A stretch of 19,290 nucleotides of DNA from Gnomoniopsis sp. IMI 355080 (Eukaryota > Ascomycota > Sordariomycetes > Diaporthales > Gnomoniaceae): positions 1-19,290 of the forward strand of contig JAPEVC010000387.1 in assembly GCA_027946555.1 (NCBI GenBank), given 5' to 3'. How positions within the stretch are numbered: position 1 is the stretch's first letter; each line of letters starts with the position of its first letter. This document shows positions 1-10,837 of the stretch, one piece after another. The translations under genes were made by a program, and so were the position numbers. The notes below the pieces were generated by a model that worked only from the letters and a program-made list of their open reading frames with translations, was not told where the DNA came from and searched no databases.

Positions 1-27
1 CCACTGCCCCCCCCGAAATCTCATCCT

Positions 28-1371
28 TTAGTACTCCATTCTGTGCCAAGTAGAGTCCTGAGTATCATTTCGAATAGCGCTCTCGCCATAACGCTTGATA
101 TACTCCTGGCTCATGACCTTGAACCCACGACCGGTCTTGACATTGCGAAAGACCAGGCCCGCGCGCTTCTCGACGAACCAGCCGGGACCATCCGCCAGTG
201 CCATGATGCCATCGCGATCCACCGCCAGCTCAGGCAGCGTGACGTTGTCCACCTGCTGCGGGACCGTCTTGAGAGCCAAATCTTCCGTCAACACCCGCCA
301 AGTCGTGGGCCCAGTCGGCGCCATTTGGCCTACCTTCAACGTGTTGTCGTTGGGCGCATCAATGTCGGCGATTGCGTAGGCAAAGAACTCGTGCTGTCCG
401 GTTGCCATGCCCTCGTAATTATCGCGTATCGAGCTTCCCACCAGGACGCCGTAGATGACCACGCTGCGATCCAATCGGTTTAGCGCAGCGGGAAGGCCTA
501 GCTTCTTCACGACGGCCCAGTGAAGGGGGTATTTCTTGTTGCGTTCATGAAGATCGAATGTGCGGCTGCAAACGCCCATGCGGCCATTGGGCAGGGCCAT
601 GGCACGCTTGACGGCGCCGGCGTGGCGGGAGTTGTTGCGCACAAAATAGACGGCCATCGGGCTGCCCATCATAAAAGTCGTTACAGAATAAATTGTATCG
701 GACTTGGAACTGTAGAAGAGAGATTTGATGTCTTGTATGTTGATCATGTCGAGCTTGGTGCAGAAATAGGGCCGAAAACCAATGATGCTGTATGACAAAT
801 TTGAATTCCCTGCGGAGCTGGGTCGACTGTTCGAACTCGAAGGCTGCGGCGAGGGCAGAAACTGTAACCCACAAAACTTATACTCGAATTGACTTCCATC
901 TAATGAGGTATTGGGACGAGAGAAGGTGCCTGGATTATACTCGATCACGTTCAAGTACGTCTGGAAAGTAGTCGTGTTGCGAAGGGCGTTGCAAAGCGCT
1001 TCATCGTCCTTGAAATTACCCATATTCTCTCGAATATGCATGGAAACCACAGGAAATTCCGACACTGGCACGACGATGCCGCTGAAGACGGGCTTCACCT
1101 TGCCATTCACCAGCAGAGGCGCCGAAGGGTGGATAACGAAGCCCAACTCGCCGTCGTACTCGGTTTGAGGCTCAAGGTCCGCAAACTCGGGCGTGCTGGC
1201 AGGCAAGAAAGTGTTGGCTCTAAAGAGAAGCACAAAATCGCCTGCTTTGATCTGCTTGCTGCTTGGCACACAGACCTGAAAGCCATCCACTGTGATCAAG
1301 ACCTTGTCCGGGTGGCCCATCACAGGCATGACCAGTTTGGCCTTTCGCACCGTAACGAGGCGGACGGACAT
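28..1371 (-). CDS. RNA ligase-fold protein of the DRB0094/Rnl5 type, catalytic motifs lost (pseudo-ligase)
   Basis: A single exon encodes 447 residues. The N-terminal part (about 1-110; LVTVRK near residue 5, FLPAS near 55, GIVVPVSEFP near 98) resembles the N-terminal domain of DRB0094-type RNA ligases. The ligase domain follows: a TKLDMINIQ segment at 205-213 matches the family's K-x-D-x-x-x-x-x-Q stretch before motif I, then VTTFMMGSPMAVYF (230-243), GVCSRTFDL (266-274), IYGVLVGSSI (306-315), EFFAYAIADID (328-338), AGLVFR (404-409) and FKVMS (417-421). Active members read roughly EKLDGSS, GELIGPGI and EGLVFR. Here the nucleotide-accepting Lys is Phe233, motif I Asp is Met235, motif III Glu is Val309 and motif IV Glu is Ala404. 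Motif V Lys418 remains. The fold is well supported; loss of RNA ligation is inferred from the residues. A regulatory or RNA-binding role is possible but unknown. About 170-195 is a Ser/Pro-rich insert. Confidence 0.85.
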   Translation of the reverse strand: MSVRLVTVRKAKLVMPVMGHPDKVLITVDGFQVCVPSSKQIKAGDFVLLFRANTFLPASTPEFADLEPQTEYDGELGFVIHPSAPLLVNGKVKPVFSGIVVPVSEFPVVSMHIRENMGNFKDDEALCNALRNTTTFQTYLNVIEYNPGTFSRPNTSLDGSQFEYKFCGLQFLPSPQPSSSNSRPSSAGNSNLSYSIIGFRPYFCTKLDMINIQDIKSLFYSSKSDTIYSVTTFMMGSPMAVYFVRNNSRHAGAVKRAMALPNGRMGVCSRTFDLHERNKKYPLHWAVVKKLGLPAALNRLDRSVVIYGVLVGSSIRDNYEGMATGQHEFFAYAIADIDAPNDNTLKVGQMAPTGPTTWRVLTEDLALKTVPQQVDNVTLPELAVDRDGIMALADGPGWFVEKRAGLVFRNVKTGRGFKVMSQEYIKRYGESAIRNDTQDSTWHRMEY

Positions 1372-3152
1372 ATTCGGAGATAATTTGGATGAGCTCGAGC
1401 TGGAAGAATATCAAAGGCAGAAAACCAAAGCAGCCAGCTATGTTGAGATCAAAAGGTTGTTTGTATTGGGAATTGTTGATGCCGCTTGTGTGATATGTCT
1501 ATACGTCAAGAGGAAGCACACTGCAACTTTGAGCTGGTGGGGTAGACACGATGGGCTGCCTCTGCTCAATGATGTTGTTCAGTGAATTCTTTTTCGCTGA
1601 TAGTTTTACCTGGGAAGTGTCTGGATAGTGTCAGATTGTAGGCCAATGCTGTGTGGTTGATGGAATCCCAAGGCGTTTGTTGTCTTGCGAACCTGAATGG
1701 TGAGGCTCCAAAGCCTTGCTGTCCGATGATTTCCTTGAATTGACTGAATCGCAGGGATGATCCGACAAAGAAGATAGATACTGTGGAAATATGAGGTCAT
1801 CTACAGTTAATAAATTTGAATTGAAACTTGGCTTTGCAGATGTCTCGTGATTGTTTCTCATGACACGGTGGTAGCGAAATGTGGAATGGAATTTGTACCC
1901 AGGAAGGCCATCGGCCAAGTGCACAGGAGGAATCAGGGAAGGAGCAAAGGAGAATCAAGGTGGTTTCAGGGCACATCCTTTGTTGCTTTCATTGTTTCGA
2001 AGTATGTGTAGGCAGGCACGATGGGCAGGCTGCCAACGGGTATCTAAACGGCTCTAGAACGATGGAGGGCTCTTCAGAGAAACATCATCCTTATAATAAA
2101 CAAATACCACCCTACATTCGTTACCTTTATCCATGCTTTCATCTGCTTACCCATGTGGATGAATTTGGTGCTTTGAGGAAGTGTAATGTGCTTTAATCAA
2201 CATTTCAAGATATTGGTTGCAGAGGCATCAGAGTTGATAATTTCATGCCATCTAAACTAAGAATCAATTAGAAGTACAAGGAACAATACGCCAGAGAATT
2301 GGTAATGCAATCAGTGTCAACACTGTGTGTTTAAGAAATAATTAGGTTTGATTGAGCCCCGAGAGAGAGGGTGGTGATGTTCACACCAGCTGGACGCTTG
2401 ATGGAGATTGGCATGATTTAATCGTATACATAGCTCCTGACACTCGTGATGGAATCAATATCAGACGACCTTGTGAGTACCGAAAGGCAGGCAGATCATC
2501 CAAAAAGGCTGCCACCTTTTGTTCTGTCTTCTTTTACATACAAAGAATCAACACAACAGAGTCGACAAAATTCAATACTTGCATTTCCTAAAAACCCGCA
2601 ATGCTTCTCTATCCATTTGACACTTCCGTGCCATATGCTATGGGTATCGCTTGAATGCATGTCGAAAAAAGTTGACCCTGATTGTTCGCTCGTCCCCCCT
2701 TATTCTCCCTGATCGCTTCAGCTTAGCAAATAAACAGACGCTGATCCATATGCAATACATCCACCCTAGATGCTGTGACAACCGGTCGCCTCATCCCAGA
2801 GACAACCGAAACAATAAAGATAGCGTATGACTCATCAACTTCTCACATTATCATAAATCTTGTAATGACCGTGAGGTAATAGTAGCCGACCGAGTCAAGC
2901 GTGACCAGCTCCGTGAAAAGAATGCTGGTAGGGTGCCAATTGTGTGACAGCCTCGCATGCTTAATATTTGTGCCGTGTTGTACCAAGTAGGTGCGAAGCA
3001 CTCCTCTATAACTCCTGGTATCATTTTGGACCAGCTCACTCCAGCTTTTCCAATTGTGGACGCTCCAGCATAGGGCAGGAGTCTACCACAGAAAAAAAGA
3101 GAAAAGCAAGGCTAGCTGAAGGTCGTTGCACGCTGAGTGAACCACATCACCA
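1372..3152. other. Intergenic region, no gene recognised
   Basis: This stretch separates two genes on the minus strand, so it should hold the promoter and 5' leader of the pseudo-ligase (right of 1371) and the 3' UTR of the NYN gene (left of 3153). Open frames here are below about 105 codons, lack recognisable domains and lie on both strands. I saw no tRNA, transposase remnant or long repeat. Confidence 0.6.
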
Positions 3153-5061
3153 TCAGTGGAAGCTTGCGAGCAACTCCTCAGCAAATTCATCGAGATAGAT
3201 GATGCGGAACTGCGCCCGCCATACAGCTGGAATAGCCTGCTCGTCCCACAGCTGGTTCATATTGTGCCGAAAGCCAACAACTTCAACACACCAGCCGTGC
3301 TTAAGGGCTCGCAAGACATGATTGAAGAATCCATCTGAGAATTCCGCCTCGGCACCATCGCCGGTCGCCAGAACCATGGTACCAGGCGGTAGAGGTTCAC
3401 CACCAGACTCGCTGACAGGGGTCGGGGTGTCGACGATGCTCTGTAGCATATGCAGCTGGAGCAGCTCGTCGACGCCTTGCTCGTGATGCACGTTCCAGCC
3501 ATTTTGAGGCGACAGCACGGAGGGTGAGGAGGAGAAGGAGTTTTGGGCCAGTGCTTTGGAAGGCTTCGGGCCTTTGACACGCTGCAACACGTGCATCGTG
3601 TAGCCGGAGGACTGCGCATCGAACATATGAGCCTCCCAGGGCGCGCCGGGTCCCATAGACCCAGCTACGATGCGTTTGACACAAGGACGCTCGCGTTCAA
3701 GGATAGTGGCAAGCGCTTCAAAGAAAAATGATGCCTGAATGCGCTGCTGCGGGGGAAGATTACGCTCTTGTCTCATATAGTCGTCTGGAAATATCGTCAG
3801 CTGAAGATTACACGGGTGATGCCAAAGTATATATGTACTGACAGAAACCAATCACTATATTGCTCATGTCCACGAAGATATGAACAGGCTGTGTCGACTT
3901 GTAAATGAGTGCAGGATGGACGACCATAACAGGCGTTTCGGCTTGTGCTGCTATGGAATTTGCGTGCTCTAGTTGACGCTTGATCTCCATTTGCGCAAGC
4001 CGGAGCCTGACTATGCTCAACTGTGTGGCCTTATCCACTCGATAATGAGGCTCGATGATACATGCCGACTTATTTCCAAAGCTGATACCGAACTTCTGAT
4101 GATTGAGGGTTTCGACGACTTCATAGTTACCATGTTCGTCCCATGGCAAGCTGACCGTATTGCCTGCCTTCAGCATCAAGGAATAAGTGGCCATGAGTGT
4201 GAAAATGTTGGCCCGGTATTGCTGGGCCTTTTTCTGCAAGCGGAGTAGATAAGACAAAGGACCCGATGGAAACAAATTGGGGGGTAGCTGTGAGACCTGT
4301 AGAACACGCCCTTGTAGGGCATGCGCAGGGTTCGCTTCTAGCCATAATTCCGTAGGGACGGTGACTTTGAGATCCTGACTGGTGCTAGGAGCCGTAGACT
4401 TATTGACGATAGCATCAATTTTAGATTGGAGGTCGAAGCTGAAGTCCGGACTGGTGGCAGGAGTAGTAGTCTTGCTCACCAGCTCATAGGCTGACCCATC
4501 ATCCGCATCAATTGGCGACTCTGGCTCGACTACCGTTGATGAGGTGTCTCGGCCAGCAAGATTTTGTATTGATAGCCCGTATGCTCTTTGAAGGCGAGTA
4601 GAACATGATGAAGTCTGGACCGGGCTCTGGAGATGGGCCTTCAGTTCGCTTCGGCCTTGACTTGTGCCGTAGTTATGGAACTGAGAAGGGCTTGGCTTGT
4701 TGTTGCCTGTGTGGAATATTCCAAGCTTCTCCAGTCTGTCCAGCCTGCCTAGTCTGGGGGTTGAATGAGCTGGTGTGGCTGGTGGTGACTCCCATGTGCT
4801 GTGGGGTAGTGATATTATATAATCCGCTGAAGGAGGAACGTTCTGTTGGACCGTCTCTTTTTGAGTGCTCTCTGTTGCAAGATGTTGCCTGGAAACCCCT
4901 CCTGAACGCAAGTCCTGGCCATCTAAAAATAGTTCTGGAAATTGTTTGTATAATAGCCCAAAATTTCCCAGCAGCTTGCCCACCTGAGTCTGCCTCCTTT
5001 GTCTGGTCACTGGCGATGGGGACCGCGTATTGTGGCCGTGACTTTCGGTGTTGGATGCCAT
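3153..5061 (-). CDS. NYN (PIN-like) domain putative endoribonuclease
   Basis: Two exons, 5061-3843 and 3784-3153, join in phase 1 to give 616 residues. The 58-nt intron (3842-3785) has donor GTCAGT, a CTGAC branch and a TTCCAG acceptor. Residues 1-390 are rich in Ser, Thr, Pro and Gln and look largely disordered, apart from a helical Ala/Leu/Gln-rich stretch near 270-375. The NYN domain spans about 393-610: VHIFVDMSNIVIGFY (393-407, Asp398 and Asn401), a VDELLQLHML helix (Asp512), LATGDGAEAEFSDGF (Asp549, Asp557) and a terminal CVEVVGF/IIYLDEFAEEL strand-helix pair. These acidic positions match the metal-binding site of the NYN/PIN nuclease superfamily, so an active RNase is likely; the substrate is unknown. 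The splice rebuilds the domain exactly across its first motif, which supports the model. It lies upstream of the pseudo-ligase on the same strand, 1.8 kb apart. Confidence 0.85.
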
Positions 5062-7355
5062 GGGTCGTCAAATGAGCGAGACAGTTGGATTAGTCCGAGA
5101 AACTGAAAGAGTGAAGAGATGAGAAGATTCTGTATGTCATTCAGGGTTGACACTGAAGCGCCGCTTCTGGAGAGCTTCAAATACTGGTACAGCTGTTGTT
5201 TCTCAAGAACGTTTGTCTGGACCGGCCTGGATTGGAAATTGGAAAAGATGCCTTTGACAGTTGATTGATCACACTGACGGCTGTCTGAGGACCAGGTGAG
5301 GTTGGCGCAGGCGCGTTGATACAAAGAATATGATTCCGCACGCGAACAACTGGTTCCGTTCTTTTTAAGTTGAAAAGAGGTGGTTTTTGTGGATAGGTAA
5401 TTTTTGCCAAAGAGCGTGTTCGGCGAAGATAAGTTTCCTAAGGTCCTAGCCCATCTGAGTGTTGTAAGGGCTGTGATGGGTCTATCTCTGAGATTGGTTG
5501 GGGTCTCTAACCCCTCACGGATATGGCCTTGATTTTATTTCTAGTTATTCGATATTTCGGGGTAGGTGTGCGAAAAGAAATGCGTCTACTTTGGCCATTG
5601 CTTGGATAACGAGGTTGTAGCCGTGAGCTGTGACATGGTGGCAAAGACTGGTTGAGGGTGTTGGGAGTTGTGGTTCAAAAGACACATTGACGCCGCTCAA
5701 TCCATCAGCAGCTAAAGGTATGTCCGGGAACTGGCTTGAGGCCTCTTATGTTTCTGTAGATATATAGGGATCAAAAGAAGGTTCCGTGTCCAAGTTCATG
5801 TCCCCGGTATGACTGATTGGTGCCGCTGTATTCAGTAAGGTGCTATAAGCATCGCACACCAGTAGAAGAGAGGAGCGCTCATACGAGCGCGGATAGAAAG
5901 ACAAGAAAGTATGGTGTTGTATCAGAAAAAGGTGTTGCTGGAGAATTCGTGCAAGGAAATATTGTATTGGCGTGAGAGTCGTGACAAGACAGACATGGTC
6001 TGGAGGGGGATCGAAGTCGATGATGAAGTCAGGACTCGTCTGAGCCTCAATAGCGCTAGTCGGGTGGCGGCCCGCGAAGTGGGACGTTCCAGCGTCACGG
6101 GCTTGATTTGATTGGTTCCAGCAGCTGCCCGTTACACGATGCTTGGCTTCCCGGGGTTGCTGCCCACACAGCCAGTGTATAAGAGAATTGGTTTCAAGCT
6201 CGAGAATGTAAGCTTCAGAAGGGACCGCTTAGTAGAAACGGGAGAAAGTGACAAGTATACTAGGACTATTTCACTATATAATTCACCATCTCTGATGGTG
6301 ACGAAAAGATCCGCGAAAAAAGGAGGTGGTGTCTGCTACGGTCTTGAGACACTGAAGGGACTACGCCAGTGGCAATCTATGGACCGCGCAGCGACAAGCG
6401 GTAGTCCCGGGACTGCTGCGAAGGGGGAAAAAGAAAAGAAGAAAACAAGAGCTCCTTCTTACCGACAGCCTCGTTACCCACCCAGGCGAAGACAAGTGTG
6501 ATTGAGGAGCACACAGGCAATGCCATACCGGTCTACGGTGAAATCGTCTTCGTGTCCTGCAATGAGTGTGGCCCAATGAAGCCTAGGCGTGACAGCCCGT
6601 GGTAGGAGACATACGGTACAGACAAACGTATAGACGAGCAACCGTGAGGCAATGCGCACGAAGTCTCGCGACGATATCACTCAGCGCACGCTATAGAAAC
6701 ACAGTATGATCAATTCAGAGTTCAGTCTTGTAGGCAAAAGTCTGCGCTTTAATGATCAATTGAGCCTGCTTTACCCCCTATGTCCCTTTTGTCCCCTTGA
6801 TCCTACGCCCCTAGCCCTCATAAAAAATTCTAACCGCTCTCACCACATTCCGTCTGTAGTTGACCTCTTTAAAGAGGCTCCAGATAGGCTCGAAAATACT
6901 GCAGCATACCGCGGCCCCTTTCATTATCGTCGACCCCATTCTGTCCTTTCTTATACGCCGTACTGTGGCCAATCCAATTATAAGTTGAACGACCGCAGAA
7001 CATATCAAGACAACCCCTGGGTATTCCTGACGGCTCATAAACACAAGCAGTCTGCCGAATGTCGAATTTCAAATTGCTTTGGAACTTTCTGCCAACTCCC
7101 CCCCCCCAAAGGAATGAACCACAAAGAACCAAGGTTCTTGCCTTATGGTCATGGTGACCAGTCGATCGTGAACGTATCGAGGCAGAAATTCGTGTCGATG
7201 GCTCTCGTTCACCGGCCAGGTGTCAAGACGCGCCACAGAATTAGGGTTGACGTCCTCGAGAAATATTGACACGTAAGACCAATAGAGCAATCGACGTCTA
7301 TTGAGATCGGGTCGCAGCTGCGAAGAGCTGCCAACCGACCCACGTTCGTCGCAAC
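5062..7355. other. Long intergenic region between NYN gene and RSC1
   Basis: This 2.3-kb interval should carry the promoter and leader of the NYN gene (right of 5061) and the RSC1 3' UTR (left of 7356). Plus-strand open frames at 5911-6111, 6112-6501 and 6706-7269 show no domain, no splice-supported extension and no clear coding character. A small perfect hairpin (8-nt arms, 3-nt loop) lies at 6283-6301 and a 12-bp palindrome AGTCCCGGGACT at 6403-6414. No RNA gene was recognised. Confidence 0.55.
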
Positions 7356-10300
7356 TCACTCCACCTCAGCAGCCCTGCCATGCGTAGCCGCCATCGTGGC
7401 CTTTTCCACTTCCCAAGCCTCTCTCTCGGCCTTGATGGGGGCGACATGCTGCTTCAACACCTCGTTCTGACGCTGGAGACCCAGGATCCAGTCTCCCAGC
7501 ATATTGCCAGCCGCAGCGCCTAAATCCTTTTCCCTCTTCTCTCGAGTGGCCTTGTCCCTAGCAGCTTGCTGCTCACGGTCCAGAGCGAGTGCTTCGTCAC
7601 GCTCCTTGCGCTTACGCTCCCGCTCGGCGCGATGCTCCGCCAAACCCGACAGGTAGCCGACGCTGTGACCTAGGGTGGCGTGCGAGTCGGCGACGCCAGG
7701 GTGAGGTCGATTAAGAGGCGGTGCGGTGAAGAAGAGCACGTGGCCCTCGTCATCGGTTTGATACTGCTCGCGGACCTCGGGCGGAATCTGAGCATCTAGG
7801 TCTCGCAGGGTGTACACCTCCACTTGTCGAGGAGGGATGTAGGCGTTCGAGTTAGCGTGAGGAAGGGCGCCGTTGCTCTGTGTGGGAGCCATCATGCGCG
7901 GCTGCGGGACAGGAGCCGCTTGGTGGTGAGAAAATGGTGTTGACTGGTATGAATTGGGGATGTGATGATGGTGGCCGCCGGCTGAAACAGGGCTTGGCGC
8001 AAAGTGAGCTTGCTGCTGATAATTTGGATGTTGGGGTGGGGCGAACTGCGAATTCGGTGCAGCGTGTTGCACGGGTGACGGCACTTGGTGGTGCTGTGGC
8101 ATGGGCTGGGGTGGAAAGCTGGGGTTGTGGCCAAGCGACCGGTGTTGCGGTGCGAAATGCGACTGCTGGAAGTGCGACGCGTGGGCGGGAGAAGGAGAAG
8201 GCACAGCTCCCGCGCCGACGGAGAAGGCGCTCGAGGCTTGAGGCATCGGCACAGACTGCCGACGAATCGGGTCGGACGCCATCGAGGAGAGTGGGACCGC
8301 GGGAGGTTCTGGGGTCGGCTCAGGCGAAGGTGAATCCTAGCACAGGGATCCAGTTGTTAGTCTTGCTTTGTGGACACACGGCCTGATTGCGGGACTCTGG
8401 CGGAGGTGCAAGCGGGTGCAGAGTGGAATCAGAGGCGCGACTTGCTGCTTGGGGCGCAGGGATGAAGCGGCAAGAATTTGCGTGTACGAGGGGGCAAATT
8501 AAGCGAATCTGACACGATAAGAGATTGTGGCTGAACTCCACTGCCCAAGACACTGGGTACGACTCAAGGGAGCAGATCGAAGAAAGTCAAAACACTTCGG
8601 CAAAGTCGCCAACGTACCGACTCGAGTGGGAAGACAAACGGAGAACATAAAACTTACATTAGGTTCGCGAGGCCGCATGTGAACTCCACCAATGATAGGC
8701 GGCGCATCTTTGTGACCCCAATTCGGCTTTGGCAGAGCGTCGCTCTCTTTGGCATCCGGCGCAAGCAGGTGAGCAATTGGGGTCGGCTCCTTCTTTAGTT
8801 TGTGGTACATTTCGTACAAGTCCATCTGATAGTCCTTCTCGCGGACCTCGTCGGGCAGACAGCTGGTCCACGTCTTGATGCGGTTGAAAGTGAACTTCTC
8901 TTCGTTGTACCGCGCCTCGCAGACATACACTTCCTTGTCTCGCGGAAAGCCTCTCGGTCGACCCTTGTGGTACCGAGTATGGAACATCACGAAGCATCGA
9001 TCCACGATATCGTCTGCAAGGTGGTCTCGATACTGACCCGTCTTCATCACCTCGTTCTTGTAGAAGCGCTTCGACACGCGGTGGACGGTTTGCTCGGGAC
9101 GGTAATACCAACACGCGTTGATCCACTGCTTACCAGCTTCATCTTGCCATAAACGGTATATTTGAGCCACGATGGGTTTCTGAAGGTCATTCGGGTTACG
9201 AATGTGGACCCAGTCGCCTAAGCACGCAGAAGTCAGTCCAAGGCGCAACTGCAGTAAGAAGTTGAGTGCATGATCCTTCAACATACCAACTTTCCATGTT
9301 TCACCGTTATGCTCGAGCTCGGACAGTGGGAGCTTGCCCTCTTCATCTCGAAAGGCATCATCGGATTTCGATTCCTCTTGCTCGACCAATCGACGGGCCT
9401 CCTTTTGCAATTCGACAGCATCCTGATATATCGGACTGTCCTCCTCGTTGTAATGCTTGGCGTTCTCAAACATCAGCTCGAGGTCAGCAAGACACTCTTG
9501 AACATTGCGGTATTTCTTGCGCTTTGCGCTGCGCTTAATTTGATCAAGCGCGATAGGGTTCTGAATGGCTTGGTAGTACTCCTTGTGCGTTTGTTTGTCG
9601 GGAAGTCTCTCGAAATGCAAAACTCGTAGGTTGCCATCGTCGTCTCTTGGCTTTCGCAAGCCCTTGAGAATCGCGTTGATTCGTGCCTCGGTTGGTGTGA
9701 AGACCTTTGGTGGACGGCCACGCTTCTTCCCGTAGTCCTCGTCGTCCTCATCCTTTCTGAAGGTACGTCGTCTCTTGCGGCCTCGACGGCGACCATCATC
9801 ATCGGAATCATCATCCTCCTCTTCCTCTTCATCCTCATCCAGATCCGCTTCCTCTTCTTCCTCATCCTCACCAGGGGGAGGCGAGTCCTCTACAGGAGGT
9901 AGCTCACCAAGGTCGGGAAGTACTGCCTCCTCCGCAGTAATGGTGCCCTCATTGACCAGCTCTTGAAGCTTCTCCTTGAAGACTTCACGCAACCGAACAG
10001 CATCGGCAAAGACAGGGGCTGATGGGCGATTGTAGACCTGTGCGTTGTGGCAAATCTGAGCAACATCTTGGACGAATTCTGCAAACTTCGTGTACTCCTT
10101 TTTGAGGATGCGTCCCTACGTTCTCAGTCAGCCCTGCTTTGCCCAAAGGCACCGATGGCAACTCAATGACTCAGAAAGACAGTTGAAAGTGTTCGTAATC
10201 AGATAAATGAAGACACGTTGGGCTTTCACCACGGGTCGCTGAGCAAGAAGGGGCACATTCTGGAATCACTCCGAAGATGACTTACTCGAACAGTGCTAAA

Positions 10301-10837
10301 TGCCACAGTATTTTTTATGATTTCGTAGTAGTCGGGAAGATCAATTCTTCTAGGAAGCCGCTGGAATGCTGCGGCCACAGGCTCCTCACTGTTTATAGTG
10401 TCAACATATGCAGAGTACTTTGATTGCATGGAAACATACTTCTCCTCGTAGGCGCAGAGATATTTGGAAACAGAGTCGATGAGCTCCAGTAGTCGTCGTT
10501 GCGGCGTGTCAGGTCCTCTTCTTCGACCGCCACGCTTGACTTCTCGAACTTCTTCTTCTTCTTCTGCTTCTTCTTCTTCTTCAACCTCGCCGTCTGCATC
10601 AGCATCGGCATCGGCATCGGCATCAGCATCGGCATCGGCATCGGCATCAGCGTCCGCACTCGCTTCAGCTCGGTTCTCTACAGCACCGTCAATTTGCATA
10701 CTGGTATCCGGCCCCGCGCTAGCGTGTTTGCCGTCACCATTTGTGTTGGCTGGTGCATCCTCCATGTCAATGTCCTCGTCGCCCTTGGCCTCGATAGAGT
10801 CGCGAACCATAATCTCGTCCCTGGCTTTCGGTGCCAT
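7356..10837 (-). CDS. rsc1: RSC chromatin-remodelling complex subunit Rsc1/Rsc2-type (two bromodomains, AT-hook, BAH)
   Basis: Four exons (10837-10286, 10115-9287, 9217-8658, 8336-7356) give 973 residues; introns are 170, 69 and 321 nt, in phases 0, 1 and 0. In order: an acidic N-terminus with an Ala-Asp repeat (about 60-82) and a Glu run; bromodomain 1 (about 115-235, with the conserved VYN); acidic linker (257-290); AT-hook KKRGRPPK (314-321); bromodomain 2 (about 325-430, HYN at 405-407); BAH domain (about 457-580, including KTGQYRDH and CFVMFHTRYHKGRPRG); a Pro/Gln/His-rich region (about 670-815); a conserved VEVYTLRDLDAQIPPEV segment near 819; and a charged coiled coil (about 880-960). 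This architecture is that of fungal Rsc1/Rsc2, relatives of animal polybromo. RSC is a nuclear ATP-dependent nucleosome remodeller; this subunit would read acetylated histones and bind DNA or histone H3. The 321-nt intron ends with an ACTAAC branch and a CTAG acceptor. Confidence 0.93.
10596..10649. repeat. Hexanucleotide tandem repeat coding for (Ala-Asp)n in RSC1 exon 1
   Basis: Nine consecutive 6-nt units of the form GCATCG or GCATCA run without interruption. The A-ending variant occurs at units 1, 5 and 9, giving a 24-nt higher-order period. On the minus strand the array encodes most of the Ala-Asp dipeptide run near residues 60-82. Unit changes stay in frame, so length variation between strains would be tolerated. 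Confidence 0.9.

Noticed and set aside
710..760. KLDM at residues 206-209 of the pseudo-ligase as a displaced KxDG catalytic motif
   Set aside because: It aligns with the family's conserved K-x-D segment upstream of motif I, not with motif I. The spacing to MAVYF and GVCSR places VTTFMMGSP at motif I, and the following Gly is missing.
5007..5324. Minus-strand ORF upstream of the NYN gene as an extra first exon
   Set aside because: No splice pair joins it naturally to the 5061 start, its sequence is unlike the rest of the protein, and 5061 has a good ATG context (CCCATGG).
6283..6301. Perfect hairpin with 8-nt arms and a 3-nt loop
   Set aside because: Arms this short occur by chance in a window of this size. 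No adjacent gene end or T-run gives it a function.
6403..6414. 12-bp palindrome AGTCCCGGGACT
   Set aside because: Short and isolated, with no paired copy or nearby gene start.
6706..7269. 187-codon plus-strand ORF between the NYN gene and RSC1
   Set aside because: No domain and a composition unlike the neighbouring genes, with a poly-C tract inside. It overlaps the expected 3' UTR of RSC1. Too weak to call without transcript or homology data.
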